DNA of 64,000 nucleotides from BCD1 sp965230565. GTDB lineage: Bacteria > Bacteroidota > Bacteroidia > Chitinophagales > Saprospiraceae. Shown piece by piece: positions 46,882-56,587 of this stretch. Under the pieces are notes generated by a model that did not search any database, had not been told where the DNA came from, and saw only the letters and a program-made list of their open reading frames with translations. The stretch covers positions 310,001 to 374,000 of the forward strand of contig CBDDLH010000016.1 in the NCBI GenBank assembly GCA_965230565.1, in the 5' to 3' direction. The stretch's first letter is position 1. Each line of letters opens with the position of its first letter. The position numbers were made by a program, and so were the translations under genes.

Positions 46882-48291
46882 CTACCACCAACCAATTAAC
46901 TTCCACCATATCAAACCTACTCCAAGCCAGATGACCAGATGAAATAAAGAGATCAGAAAACCAACACTGAACCATTGTCCGGGTTTAACATATTTATACC
47001 CAAAATAGATGATCACCGGGCCAGACGAATAATTGGTTAGGCAGGCGCACAGATCTGAGAAATATGCGAGGATGGCAATACTGATCAATGGTGGTACTCC
47101 CGATTTGAGGGCGATCGTCATAAACGCCAATACCATGGCAGATATATGAGCCGTAAGCATGGAAAAGCCATACATGGAATAAAAGTAGATCAATCCAAGA
47201 CCAATCATGATTCCAATCCCGGTTAAACTGGTCATTTGAATCACCTCGTAACTTCCATCTGCAAACCAGTCGATAAAACCTACCTTCTTGAGCCCATTGG
47301 CCATGGCCAAAAGTCCTCCCAACCAAATTAGTGTATCCCAGGCACCTTTATTTTCGATGATATGATCCCATGAAAGGGTTCTGGTTAATAACAGGACACA
47401 AACCCCGATAAGTGCTACTGTAGTTGTTCCCTGGCCATGCAATCCTTTTGTGGTCCACAGCAATATCAGCATGGCAAATACGCCAGCCATAGCTTTCTCC
47501 TGAAAGCTCATGGGGCCCATTTTATGCAATTCTTTTCTCGCAAGATCTCTGGCAAGACTAGTATCCTGTAATTTCGGCCTTACCAGGATTTTCAGGAGCC
47601 ACGGGAGCAGTAAAAGGCCTGTTAGTCCGGGAACTAATGCGCCCCATGCCCATTTAGTCCAGGTAAAATCGATACCAAAGACTGTCCTGGCAGCACCGGC
47701 CACCAATGGATTTGCAGCCATTCCTGTTAAAAACATCGCAGCAGTGATCAGGTTGGCATGAGTGCCCATAAGCATTAAATACTTACCTGCATCCTCTGGT
47801 TTTTCATCAGGGTGAGAACCTAAAGCTTCGGATAATGCTCTGACAATCGGAGATAAAATACCTCCTCCCCTTGCTGTATTGGAAGGTACGACCGGACCAA
47901 GCATCAATTCTGCTCCGGCAATGGCATATCCCAGCCCCACCATGGTTTTTCCAATTTTATGCACGAGAGTCAAACCAATGCGTTTTCCCAGACCTGTTTC
48001 TTTTACACCACCTGCTATCAAAAAAGCTGCAACGACCAGCCAAACGGTACTGTCACCATACCCCAGGAGCGTTTCTTTCAAAGGTGCTACCCCGGTTACC
48101 GTAAGCACCAGTATACCAAGCAACACCACTAAGCCCATTGGCAGGGCAGTCATCATAAAACCAATGATAACCGTTATGAAAATGGAGAAATAATGCCAGG
48201 CCTGGACGGTAAGTCCGTCAGGAACCGGAAAGAACCAAAGCACAATTCCAATGAAGAGGCATGCTAGAAGCCTGATTTGTGGGTGTTTCAT
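46882..48291 (-). CDS. SLC13/DASS-family anion:Na+ symporter
   Basis: A 469-aa membrane transporter of the divalent anion:sodium symporter family. The two sodium-binding SNT-type motifs are visible as VPSNTARGGGILSPIV and TNYSSGPVIIYFG. Substrates in this family are dicarboxylates, citrate or sulfate; the motif context (2-oxoglutarate/malate translocator subtype) favours an organic dicarboxylate. It is separated from the NRAMP-like gene upstream by a terminator. Confidence 0.88.
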   Translation of the reverse strand: MKHPQIRLLACLFIGIVLWFFPVPDGLTVQAWHYFSIFITVIIGFMMTALPMGLVVLLGILVLTVTGVAPLKETLLGYGDSTVWLVVAAFLIAGGVKETGLGKRIGLTLVHKIGKTMVGLGYAIAGAELMLGPVVPSNTARGGGILSPIVRALSEALGSHPDEKPEDAGKYLMLMGTHANLITAAMFLTGMAANPLVAGAARTVFGIDFTWTKWAWGALVPGLTGLLLLPWLLKILVRPKLQDTSLARDLARKELHKMGPMSFQEKAMAGVFAMLILLWTTKGLHGQGTTTVALIGVCVLLLTRTLSWDHIIENKGAWDTLIWLGGLLAMANGLKKVGFIDWFADGSYEVIQMTSLTGIGIMIGLGLIYFYSMYGFSMLTAHISAMVLAFMTIALKSGVPPLISIAILAYFSDLCACLTNYSSGPVIIYFGYKYVKPGQWFSVGFLISLFHLVIWLGVGLIWWKLIGWW

Positions 48292-48320
48292 TTTTTATTA
48301 CGCTAGTAGGAGTGCGAAAA

Positions 48321-48363
48321 ATAAAAAAATATCTCTTCCCAAAATGAAATGAGAAGAGATATT
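48321..48363 (-). terminator. Rho-independent terminator downstream of the NRAMP-like gene
   Basis: On the minus strand an 11-bp perfect stem AATATCTCTTC/GAAGAGATATT (arms 48353-48363 and 48328-48338) is followed by a T-rich stretch. It separates the NRAMP-like gene from the SLC13 gene, so they are probably not one operon. Confidence 0.65.
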
Positions 48364-48487
48364 CGAAATTATTATTTCCTTTTAAGGACAAAATTGTTGG
48401 CCTCACTTATTTGCATGATAGCTTATTCACGACAGATAATAAAGCCTTTTCGGATAAACCGAAAGCTATTTTCTTGAATAAAGGATG

Positions 48488-49723
48488 CTATCCGAAGATG
48501 TCCCTTAGCCCATTGACCATTATGATTATTGAAAACACGAAAGCCGCAATCATTATGATGTTTGTTCCCAAACGTCCTGAAGGTAAAGCGGCATTTTTGC
48601 GATTCCATAAAACAAGAAAACTAACCACTACAAGCGGCAGTGCAAAAACATTGAAAACCTGACTGAATATTTGTCCCTGAATTGGGTTGAAACCCAGAAC
48701 AGGAACTGTCAGAGCAAGAATGCTCGCTACTCCAGTGATTATCTTAAAACGAATTGAAGTTATATCCAGTTTTCCGGAATTATAATCCCCAAGCATTAAT
48801 GGAACAATCATTAAACACGGGAAGATAGAGGAAAGCCCCGCACTCAATGTTCCTGCAAAAAATATGCTAACAGCAAATTTCCCGACAGATGGTTCCAAAG
48901 CTCCGGACATATCCAGCACATGGGTAATTTCACTTCCTTTGCCATGTAGACTACCACTTGCTACGGCCATTATTGAGCCACTTATGGTGAATATCAAAAG
49001 TGCGGCAATTATTGAATCATTTTTTTGTACTTTTAAGTCTTTTCTGGTCCAGCCTTTACCCTGGATAAAAAGCGGTCGAGACAAAAACGTGGCGGCAGCC
49101 ATGGTGGTACCGACGAATGCCGCTATTAAAATACCCGCACCTTCAACTTCAGGAATTTCAGGAATCAATCCCTGGATTATTTGGGAAGGCAGAGGAAATA
49201 CAAAAAAGAGTGTGAAAATAAATGACAACCCCATCATGGAAACAAAAAGTACCAGAACCTTTTCGAAAATAGAGTAGTTTCCCTTGATTAAAAGGAAATA
49301 AAAAATTCCAATGATCATTACGGCTAATCCTAAAACTACCCAATACTTATAACCCTCAAGTCCGGGGAAATTGATCACCAGAATTTCAAAAATGACATTA
49401 GATGTAATTCCTAAAATCCCTATTAACGAATTCCACTGGCCAATTCCCACTGCAATAATAATAGCTATGGCTATTATTTTACCAAATGGCAAATGATTCC
49501 TGACAGCAAATAAAGCTGTTTCGCCGGTTTTCAGGTAATACGTACCAGACACATAAATAAGTACCCCGGAAAAGAGACAACTAAAAAACAGCACCCAGAG
49601 TAGGTCCATTCCAAAATCGTTTCCTGCAACAATCATCGCGGTGACACTACCCGTGCCAATAGTATAACCAATGGCAAATATACCTGGGCCGAAGGATAAC
49701 AGGAACTTTAATATTTTATTCAT
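48488..49723 (-). CDS. NRAMP-related transporter lacking the metal-binding motifs
   Basis: A 411-aa membrane protein with about eleven helices that aligns with NRAMP/MntH in overall order. In helix 1 the metal-binding DPGN is replaced (GYTIGTGSVTAMIVAG), and in helix 6 the MPH motif is replaced by TMAAATF. Canonical NRAMP manganese/iron transport is therefore unlikely, and the substrate may differ altogether. The ATG at 49723 is preferred over one 18 bases upstream. It is the last gene of the run with the alginate enzymes, 53 bases after the heparinase-fold lyase, so an organic ligand from this pathway is possible. Confidence 0.72.
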   Translation of the reverse strand: MNKILKFLLSFGPGIFAIGYTIGTGSVTAMIVAGNDFGMDLLWVLFFSCLFSGVLIYVSGTYYLKTGETALFAVRNHLPFGKIIAIAIIIAVGIGQWNSLIGILGITSNVIFEILVINFPGLEGYKYWVVLGLAVMIIGIFYFLLIKGNYSIFEKVLVLFVSMMGLSFIFTLFFVFPLPSQIIQGLIPEIPEVEGAGILIAAFVGTTMAAATFLSRPLFIQGKGWTRKDLKVQKNDSIIAALLIFTISGSIMAVASGSLHGKGSEITHVLDMSGALEPSVGKFAVSIFFAGTLSAGLSSIFPCLMIVPLMLGDYNSGKLDITSIRFKIITGVASILALTVPVLGFNPIQGQIFSQVFNVFALPLVVVSFLVLWNRKNAALPSGRLGTNIIMIAAFVFSIIIMVNGLRDIFG

Positions 49724-49793
49724 ATTATTAATTTTGAACATTACATTTTTCGAAGCCCCTTTATAGATTTTTCATTTCTTTTGGATAAACCCA

Positions 49794-52034
49794 TCAGCTT
49801 TGGATATCTAATACCCACAGTTCCCCGGGCTCCAAAATTTTAGATATCTTCCGGCTATTCCCCTTTGGAATTATGCTGATTTTTTGGTTTATGGTTCCAA
49901 TTGAATAAATGAATAATTGGTTATCATTTATTTTTATAAACAAATCCCCTTTTTCAGGTAATTCTAACCTGAGTTTTTCAGTTTTAAATGCTTTTACATT
50001 AAATAAATAAGCCTGATTATCAGAACTTAAAGAAATGGGATTGTCGCCCTCTACTCCCCATTCTGGATTGTTTACTTCCCAATCACTAATTCTTATCTTT
50101 TCTGCTGTTTCATTTAACCGGTTGTTATAACCTTTATACGGGTAAATGATGGTAATAAAACAAAAGTCCTTCAGTTTAGACTTGCAGACCACACTCCAGG
50201 TTTTACCCCGTGCACCGGAATTCGCAACAGAATCGGCCTGAATGAGTTGAAAGATATCATGACCGCAGGCATCAGAGGTGGTGGCTCTCAATAAATTGGG
50301 GCCGCTTTCGGTAGTATAGTGGCCTTGCCAAACCTGTTTGTAATCATGTTCATCCTCAGACTTGAAGTCATCTTTTACGATCCAAAAATCATCTTTCACA
50401 AAGATTACTTGTCTTGTATATTCCACCCCCACATTTTTAAATCCATTATGGCGACCAGCGAAGAAGTCAAAATTGTTATGAACTTCCCAGGCAATCACTT
50501 CCGGTTTTGGTAACGCACGAAACTTACCAAATCCACTTCCGCCTTTATTGGAAGTCCATAGTTTACCTTGTAATTCATCATCTACCAGGGCAACATTTTT
50601 TACCATTGAATTCTTGAAAAGATCATAATCTTTGAGCGAGTATCGAACCTGATAATTCGGAAGGATGGGGTAACCATTGGCCATGGCCTGAATGCCTAAC
50701 ATGTCCCCATGCTGGTGATCAGGCTTATCGGTATCCAGACCAGCGGAGATAATCATCATCTTATCGTTTGGTTTCCAACCTTCCCGCATGATATAGTAGT
50801 GTGTATCCGAAAAAGCAAGCGAACCGTAAGACGGCCTTTTTCGTTTTATGTTTTTGAGCATCTTAACCTGCTCGTTGCTCAAAAACCAATAAATCCTTTC
50901 ATCAACTTTTTCTGATGCAAAGTACCCGAATTCCGGATCTTCGAAAAGTAAATAACCCAAGGTCATAGCACCTGAAATGTCATTTTTCTCGGCCCATGGA
51001 ATATTGGTATCGTCTTGTAGAACAGGTGAAGAACCATCTGGGTATGCAATCTTAACCAAAGTTGTGAATAAACCTTTGAGTTTTTCCTCCCACTCCTTAT
51101 TTACTTCTATTAAATTCAACTTTGCTAGTTGGAATACATAGAAGTAATTATTAATGTCGCTCATATGGTAATGCACTGAACGCTCAAACTGAAAGCCATC
51201 ATCATTTATTTCCTTATCCAAATGTTCACCCAACCGAAGCATAGCTCGCTCGTACCAGGCGTCTGTACCTTTAAAGTCCTGGAAAAGAATTGAGAGCATT
51301 GCCAGTGCCGAGACTCCCCTCGTCTGGTGGTTCCCCGAAATATATTTATCGTTTCTTTCATAAAGATGTTGACCATGTTGTAATAGTGTAGCTATTGTAA
51401 CCAGCTGATCTCTATCCGAATATTCGGCTTCGTTCAAAAACATATTGTGAATCCATAACCAATTCAGAATTCTATAACCAGATCTAAACGCTTCATATAC
51501 ACCATTTCCATCCTCAATTTTTTCATATTTTCCTGCGTGAAGTGCGTCATTTAGTGACTGCAATTGTCGTTCAAAATACTGGATAAACTCTGGGTCTTTG
51601 TCACCAGTAAAATAAAAGAAGGCTATATCTACCATTTTATGTTGACGGGCTAAATGCCTTAGCGCATAAGCGTTAACCGGTTGTCCATTCAGGTAATTAA
51701 ATGGAAGCACCCATTGGGTAGAATCAGCATATTTGCTCAAATGATCCAAGGCTCTCTTTTTATGACTTTTCTGATTACCAAAGGTGTTGTTGTAGTGAGA
51801 CAGCCGATCAAAGAATGTTCGGTAATTATAATAATACCTTTCGGAGAATTTATGCCGAAAATACGCTGCAAGGTCACTTTCGGAAACATCACTTTCTCCC
51901 CAAACCTGCTCTTTAACACCATCTTTAAGTAATCCGACCAATTCCACATTTGTCACTGCACGATCAGCAGTAATGGTCTGAGTAAAAGTCAAATTTGAGC
52001 ATGAAACAAAAAGGATGAATATGAAATATCTCAT
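49794..52034 (-). CDS. Heparinase II/III-fold polysaccharide lyase, probable oligoalginate lyase
   Basis: A 746-aa secreted lyase (signal peptide ending LTFTQ) with an (alpha/alpha) toroid and a C-terminal beta-sandwich (DHQHGDMLGIQAMANGYPIL is the Heparinase II/III signature). The residues expected in PL17-type oligoalginate lyases are visible: the Asn-His pair in SGNHQTRG and a tyrosine in ERSVHYHMSD. Alginate-active families with this fold are PL15, PL17 and PL39; I cannot separate them by eye. Within an alginate locus it most probably acts as the exolytic enzyme that frees unsaturated uronate monomers for KdgF. Confidence 0.82.
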   Translation of the reverse strand: MRYFIFILFVSCSNLTFTQTITADRAVTNVELVGLLKDGVKEQVWGESDVSESDLAAYFRHKFSERYYYNYRTFFDRLSHYNNTFGNQKSHKKRALDHLSKYADSTQWVLPFNYLNGQPVNAYALRHLARQHKMVDIAFFYFTGDKDPEFIQYFERQLQSLNDALHAGKYEKIEDGNGVYEAFRSGYRILNWLWIHNMFLNEAEYSDRDQLVTIATLLQHGQHLYERNDKYISGNHQTRGVSALAMLSILFQDFKGTDAWYERAMLRLGEHLDKEINDDGFQFERSVHYHMSDINNYFYVFQLAKLNLIEVNKEWEEKLKGLFTTLVKIAYPDGSSPVLQDDTNIPWAEKNDISGAMTLGYLLFEDPEFGYFASEKVDERIYWFLSNEQVKMLKNIKRKRPSYGSLAFSDTHYYIMREGWKPNDKMMIISAGLDTDKPDHQHGDMLGIQAMANGYPILPNYQVRYSLKDYDLFKNSMVKNVALVDDELQGKLWTSNKGGSGFGKFRALPKPEVIAWEVHNNFDFFAGRHNGFKNVGVEYTRQVIFVKDDFWIVKDDFKSEDEHDYKQVWQGHYTTESGPNLLRATTSDACGHDIFQLIQADSVANSGARGKTWSVVCKSKLKDFCFITIIYPYKGYNNRLNETAEKIRISDWEVNNPEWGVEGDNPISLSSDNQAYLFNVKAFKTEKLRLELPEKGDLFIKINDNQLFIYSIGTINQKISIIPKGNSRKISKILEPGELWVLDIQS

Positions 52035-52067
52035 GATGATTATATTAATTTAAATTTGAGATTGCGC

Positions 52068-53015
52068 TTAAGCTTCTTTCCATAATTGATGAACAATGTC
52101 CAGGTCTTTTTTCATAGCATCAAAAACAACCTTTTTGTCAATGGTTATTTCGTATCGGCCTTTTTCAGCACCTCCTAACGGGTATTCTAAGTGTAAGGAG
52201 GCAGGAGGTTGTAAACCATAATTTTTCAGAAGCTTGAAATAACTTTTGAAATCCACCATTCCTTCTCCAATCGGAACATTGATGATTTGCCATTTTCCAT
52301 TTATCTTGCCCCATTTGAAATCTTTAAGGACAATTGTTTTAATTTGATCCTTTAGAAGTTTAATCCCGTTTGGCCATGATCGACCACCCTCTGCCACCGC
52401 ATGTCTGATGTCATACTGCACACCGAAAAACTCAGGATCAGCGGTTTCCAAAATTCTTTTCACTTCCCACATTGAGGCTCCGATTTTGGTTCCAGAGTGA
52501 TTTTGATAACAACCTATGATGTCATGCTTTTTGTTCTTATCACCTAACTGCCGGACTTTTTCCTGATAATAATCCAGTGATTCTTCAAGGGAACGATCGT
52601 CTTTGAAATTGAACCAGTTGCTTCTGTAATATTTAATCCCTACTACAGAAGCGGTCGCAATAGTATCCAAATCCAAAGGATCCGCCACGTCAGAAATTGC
52701 TGTTGTAATCATCTCACATTTACTTCCTGATTGTTTTATATCACGAATGGCTAAAGGCAAATCAGATTTTACCTTTTCCGGTAAAACATGCCCTTTGGGT
52801 CTGACGGTTAGATCAATCCCGTCAAACCCTAATTCCATAGAAATTTGGGCAGCTTCCTTTAAATCTAAAAACTGTAAATGCTTGGAAAATATATGGACTT
52901 TCAGGGATCCCTTTGATAGCTCTGGATTAAAGGCGTTAATTGAAAATGGTGCAAAAGAAGCTCCAATGGTTGCAACTCCCGCTTTTTTAATGAATTTTCT
53001 TCTGGAAATTCTCAT
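52068..53015 (-). CDS. Tat-exported xylose-isomerase-like TIM barrel protein
   Basis: A 315-aa AP-endonuclease-2/sugar-isomerase-type TIM barrel. The N-terminus MRISRRKFIKKAGVATIG is a twin-arginine signal, so the folded protein is exported. Barrel landmarks are LGFDGIDLTVRP, CYQNHSGTKIGASMW, FGVQYDIRHAVAEGG and VLKDFKWGK, with likely metal-binding histidine and aspartate residues. Family members isomerise or epimerise sugars. It is encoded between two alginate lyases, so it may act on an alginate-derived sugar in the periplasm; this is inference. Confidence 0.8.
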   Translation of the reverse strand: MRISRRKFIKKAGVATIGASFAPFSINAFNPELSKGSLKVHIFSKHLQFLDLKEAAQISMELGFDGIDLTVRPKGHVLPEKVKSDLPLAIRDIKQSGSKCEMITTAISDVADPLDLDTIATASVVGIKYYRSNWFNFKDDRSLEESLDYYQEKVRQLGDKNKKHDIIGCYQNHSGTKIGASMWEVKRILETADPEFFGVQYDIRHAVAEGGRSWPNGIKLLKDQIKTIVLKDFKWGKINGKWQIINVPIGEGMVDFKSYFKLLKNYGLQPPASLHLEYPLGGAEKGRYEITIDKKVVFDAMKKDLDIVHQLWKEA

Positions 53016-53145
53016 CGTTTTATACCTTGATTTGTTTACAACTAAGACCTAAACTAAATTTCCATGATTCAGCAAAATTTGCCGATTGCAGCCGATTGAT
53101 GGGATATAAGACATACACTAAAGCTTTTCAAAAGCCTTCCTCCCC

Positions 53146-54219
53146 CTATCTTTTCAGTACTTTCCAGGTTTTTGAAAAGAACTCTTTCTCAATTTTCAAA
53201 AAATACAGGCCAGAGCTTTCCGGTAGTTGTAATACCATTTTTTTACTGTTGATTCGGACTTTTTGTTGGATTTTACCGGTACTATCCAATAATGTTAAAG
53301 TCCCATTGACAAGTTCATCATTTCCCATATCAATGGTAATAAAAGAGTCTGAAGGATTTGAGTAGATAATAACCTCCTGAGAAAAATCATTCTCACTAGA
53401 AATTCCCACACTACTATCCTCCAGGTAGAGCTCATCAAAATAAACCGTGGCCTCACCATCGTCTTGAAGATATACACCGGCTTTCCAATAACTGGGATAA
53501 GTCCAATAAGGAACATCTTTATTGACCTTTTCCACACCATTTATATTAATAATCAAATGTCCTTCTTCTAAAATTACATCCCAGTCGAAATAGTCTGTTG
53601 GGGCCAATCCCAAATCAACGTGAGTAGTATTAGCTCCACTTTCATCAATCTTAATGGCCGCCCACAAGTGGTTAACTGGAGGCTTGACAAGATGTTTATA
53701 AATTCTCAGGAGGGGTTTGTTTGGTCCATTTCCTGCATTGGCATCATCATGAATCTGTACCACCGTTACCTGATCGCATGTTTGCTCTACAAATTTTAAT
53801 CTCCCATGGAATGAACGATTTCCTTCAGAAATGATCCAGTTGGTCAGGTGCCTCAATTCTGTACGCATACTTTCCCCTGATTGATTGAATGCCACTTTAT
53901 CATTTTCAGCTACGTAGAACCAGTCGGAAGTGTAACCATTCATAAGATCAGATGATGTTGCTATGGTAGCGCTTGTTGGAGCTTGTAATTTCGATCCTCC
54001 CATGAACGCCTGAAATCTGGGGATTTCGTAGGGAGCATTATATTGTGTCGATGAAGAGTTCACAATTTTAACCATCTGATCAGGTACAGTTATTTTCCAG
54101 TCCGAGAGATGAAAACTTCCAACTAATGACAAATTGGAACCCTGTGCGGAAATTCCAAAAACAATTGTCAGCCGTAACACAGCAATTACCATCATACGAT
54201 ATAAGAAGGTTTTTTCCAT
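53146..54219 (-). CDS. PL7 alginate lyase with T9SS sorting domain
   Basis: A 357-aa secreted beta-jelly-roll lyase. All three PL7 motifs are present: RTELR (119-123), QIH (155-157) and YWKAGVYLQ (244-252). QIH, with Ile rather than Val, is often found in polyguluronate- or GM-preferring members. A short signal peptide (ending ISAQ) precedes the catalytic domain, and residues ~280-357 are a T9SS type A sorting domain (IYSNPSDSF, GLYFLKIE, KTWKVLKR), so the enzyme should be displayed or released by the type IX system. It is 36 bases downstream of the PL6 gene. Confidence 0.92.
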   Translation of the reverse strand: MEKTFLYRMMVIAVLRLTIVFGISAQGSNLSLVGSFHLSDWKITVPDQMVKIVNSSSTQYNAPYEIPRFQAFMGGSKLQAPTSATIATSSDLMNGYTSDWFYVAENDKVAFNQSGESMRTELRHLTNWIISEGNRSFHGRLKFVEQTCDQVTVVQIHDDANAGNGPNKPLLRIYKHLVKPPVNHLWAAIKIDESGANTTHVDLGLAPTDYFDWDVILEEGHLIININGVEKVNKDVPYWTYPSYWKAGVYLQDDGEATVYFDELYLEDSSVGISSENDFSQEVIIYSNPSDSFITIDMGNDELVNGTLTLLDSTGKIQQKVRINSKKMVLQLPESSGLYFLKIEKEFFSKTWKVLKR

Positions 54220-54255
54220 GGGTGTTTTGATTAAACTAAAAATTAATCATGGGCT

Positions 54256-56571
54256 TTAATAAAGAATTTCAAGTTTTTGCTGGTCTTCTACCTTTATCTG
54301 CCCGGATTGAATAAGAGTATTGTCACTATGATGATTATTCTTCGCACCCCATAATAAGGCAACAAATTTCACCTGATTGTTTTGAAAAATATTGCCCGAG
54401 ATTTGTACGTTAATAATGCCTCTTGTTTTGATTAAAACTCCACTGTCTTCTTCCTTACCACATCCAGAAATGGTATTATTGGTCAGTGTTAAAAATCCAC
54501 CAATGGTTGATTCATCATACCCGCCCCGGTAAAAATTAATCACATTGCGCTGTACATTGATGAACTTACAATGGTCAAAGCTAACCATCTCGGCGTTGTA
54601 GTCCCCTCTTTCGTCTGCAGCCAGTATTATGCCATTTTCGCAGTTTTGGATAGTGGAATTACTGACAGTGATGGAATCAGCAAAAGATCCCTTGGTAGCC
54701 TTTAAAACATAATTAAAATCCTCAATCACACAATTGTCAATGAATACGTTGTATGCGGAAGACATATTCTCTTCCAGAGTTGCAAATGCCAACTGATTAT
54801 TTTGGCCTTTTATAAAAACATTCTCCAGGTAAATGATACCCTTCGGATTCATCTCAAAGAAAGGCGTGTCTTTCTCTCCGGTGTACACCAGTTGTGCCTT
54901 GTTTTTACCAGTGGAACGAATAGTGATTTTCTTATCAATTTTTAGTGAAGCACTAATGGTGTAAACCTCATCATTTAACTCAATAATATCACCAGGATTG
55001 GCCTGATCAATAATACCTGCCAGTTCACCTTCTGCCGATGAAACGATAAAGAGGTTGGATTCATTTGTTACCTTATCAGCTGAAAACCATTCTGGTCCGT
55101 ATTGTTTTTTATCAATCTCAAAATTTTCAGCGGCTGCCAGTTGGCTAATAGCTCCAACCATATTTGCTTTTTCTCTTGAGACACCAAAGATATCCTGCTG
55201 GATTCTCCCGAAATCATATCCATTATAAACATCATCCAGGAGTTCGTTTTGCATATTTCCCGGAGCAAACAACCATTCATTGACCTGCTTCATTTTTATC
55301 TTCTCGTTTCGGAGTGCTCCATATTCTGTAAATTCAATACCGTTATTGTCAATGACATTATTCTTAAATAGTATACCGTCAATATTATCATGATTGACTA
55401 CTGACAATTCATCTGCTTCGTTATTATAGATTAGGTTGTTGGCAATGGTTGTGCGAATAGGAGACGCGGAGCGAATCTCACTTGCCGGTAGCACATCTGC
55501 ACTTTTCTTGTTCTGTCCTACACCTATTTGCCAGGGAGATTTGCAATCCACCCATGTATTATAGGCAACTACCACGTCTGTAACCTGCTTATACCTGTTT
55601 AAGCTCGATTTTGGGATTCCGTTCATGATGGCGAGGGGGCTTCTGAATTCTGCCCCTTTTATTTTATAAAAATAATTATTGGTAATCCAGTGACCGGTGT
55701 TCACCACCCTTATACCACCATAGAAATCAGACTCGTTTCCTCCTATAAAAATGTTAGCGTCAACAGTAGCATAATTAGAGTGCCGCAAAACCAGAGATCC
55801 TTCACATTTATAGAATATATTGTTCTTAAAAGTATTGTAATTTGTTTTATCCGAAATAATTTCAACCTCACCGTTGCAGGCCTCAAAGAAATTGTTCGAA
55901 ACATTTACCTGCCCGGGCGTCATAGATGTTTCACTCCCGCCTGTTCGAATAGTTTCTGCCCTGGGACCACCTTTTCTGGGACGGGGCCCAAAATAGTTAT
56001 ATACGATCTGGTGATGATTGTTCGTATGCTCATTTCCATTATGATAAACCATCAACGTGGTACCATCATTGGCTTTTCCAGCTATATAACAATGATCCAG
56101 TTGATTGTGCTTGCCATAAAATTCAATCCATCGATCGTTTTCCCATCTGTTGGGTCGTGTAAAACCATCTATTACGCAGCTGGTCACCCGGCAATTAAAG
56201 GCCACACTGTCTGCTCCGATTTTATATCGAATTACTCCTTTGGCAGGTGTGTAACCATTTCGGAAGTACAGTCCGCTTACAATCAGGTTTTCTCCTCCTA
56301 AATGCAAAAACGACTGCCCTTCTATAAATACTTTTCCTGGATTTTCAGCGCGAAGTGTGATAGGGTCTTTCTTTGTTCCCTGCCCAAAAAATTTGATTTG
56401 GACATCTTTCCAAACACCGTCGGCCAAAACAATTTCGGTTCCGGGTCTTGCCTGACTAATGGCATTATTTAGCTCAACAATATCCTTAACTAAGGTTCTT
56501 TCCGTATTTGGATTATGACCACAGGACAATAGCAACAGAAAGTTAACCAATATCAGCAGAATATTTTTCAT
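54256..56571 (-). CDS. PL6 alginate lyase lipoprotein, two beta-helix domains
   Basis: A 771-aa lipoprotein (LLLLSCGH lipobox, Cys17) with an N-terminal parallel beta-helix carrying the active site and a second beta-helix in the C-terminal half, the AlyGC-like two-domain build. Lys242 (EIISDK) and Arg263 (VLRHSN), with Glu235 and Glu237, have exactly the relative spacing of the AlyGC base, acid and calcium ligands (Lys220, Arg241, Glu213, Glu215). It should cleave alginate, in AlyGC-like enzymes with polyguluronate preference. It sits in the middle of the catabolic run. Confidence 0.92.
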   Translation of the reverse strand: MKNILLILVNFLLLLSCGHNPNTERTLVKDIVELNNAISQARPGTEIVLADGVWKDVQIKFFGQGTKKDPITLRAENPGKVFIEGQSFLHLGGENLIVSGLYFRNGYTPAKGVIRYKIGADSVAFNCRVTSCVIDGFTRPNRWENDRWIEFYGKHNQLDHCYIAGKANDGTTLMVYHNGNEHTNNHHQIVYNYFGPRPRKGGPRAETIRTGGSETSMTPGQVNVSNNFFEACNGEVEIISDKTNYNTFKNNIFYKCEGSLVLRHSNYATVDANIFIGGNESDFYGGIRVVNTGHWITNNYFYKIKGAEFRSPLAIMNGIPKSSLNRYKQVTDVVVAYNTWVDCKSPWQIGVGQNKKSADVLPASEIRSASPIRTTIANNLIYNNEADELSVVNHDNIDGILFKNNVIDNNGIEFTEYGALRNEKIKMKQVNEWLFAPGNMQNELLDDVYNGYDFGRIQQDIFGVSREKANMVGAISQLAAAENFEIDKKQYGPEWFSADKVTNESNLFIVSSAEGELAGIIDQANPGDIIELNDEVYTISASLKIDKKITIRSTGKNKAQLVYTGEKDTPFFEMNPKGIIYLENVFIKGQNNQLAFATLEENMSSAYNVFIDNCVIEDFNYVLKATKGSFADSITVSNSTIQNCENGIILAADERGDYNAEMVSFDHCKFINVQRNVINFYRGGYDESTIGGFLTLTNNTISGCGKEEDSGVLIKTRGIINVQISGNIFQNNQVKFVALLWGAKNNHHSDNTLIQSGQIKVEDQQKLEILY

Positions 56572-56587
56572 GGTAATGCTTTAATAT

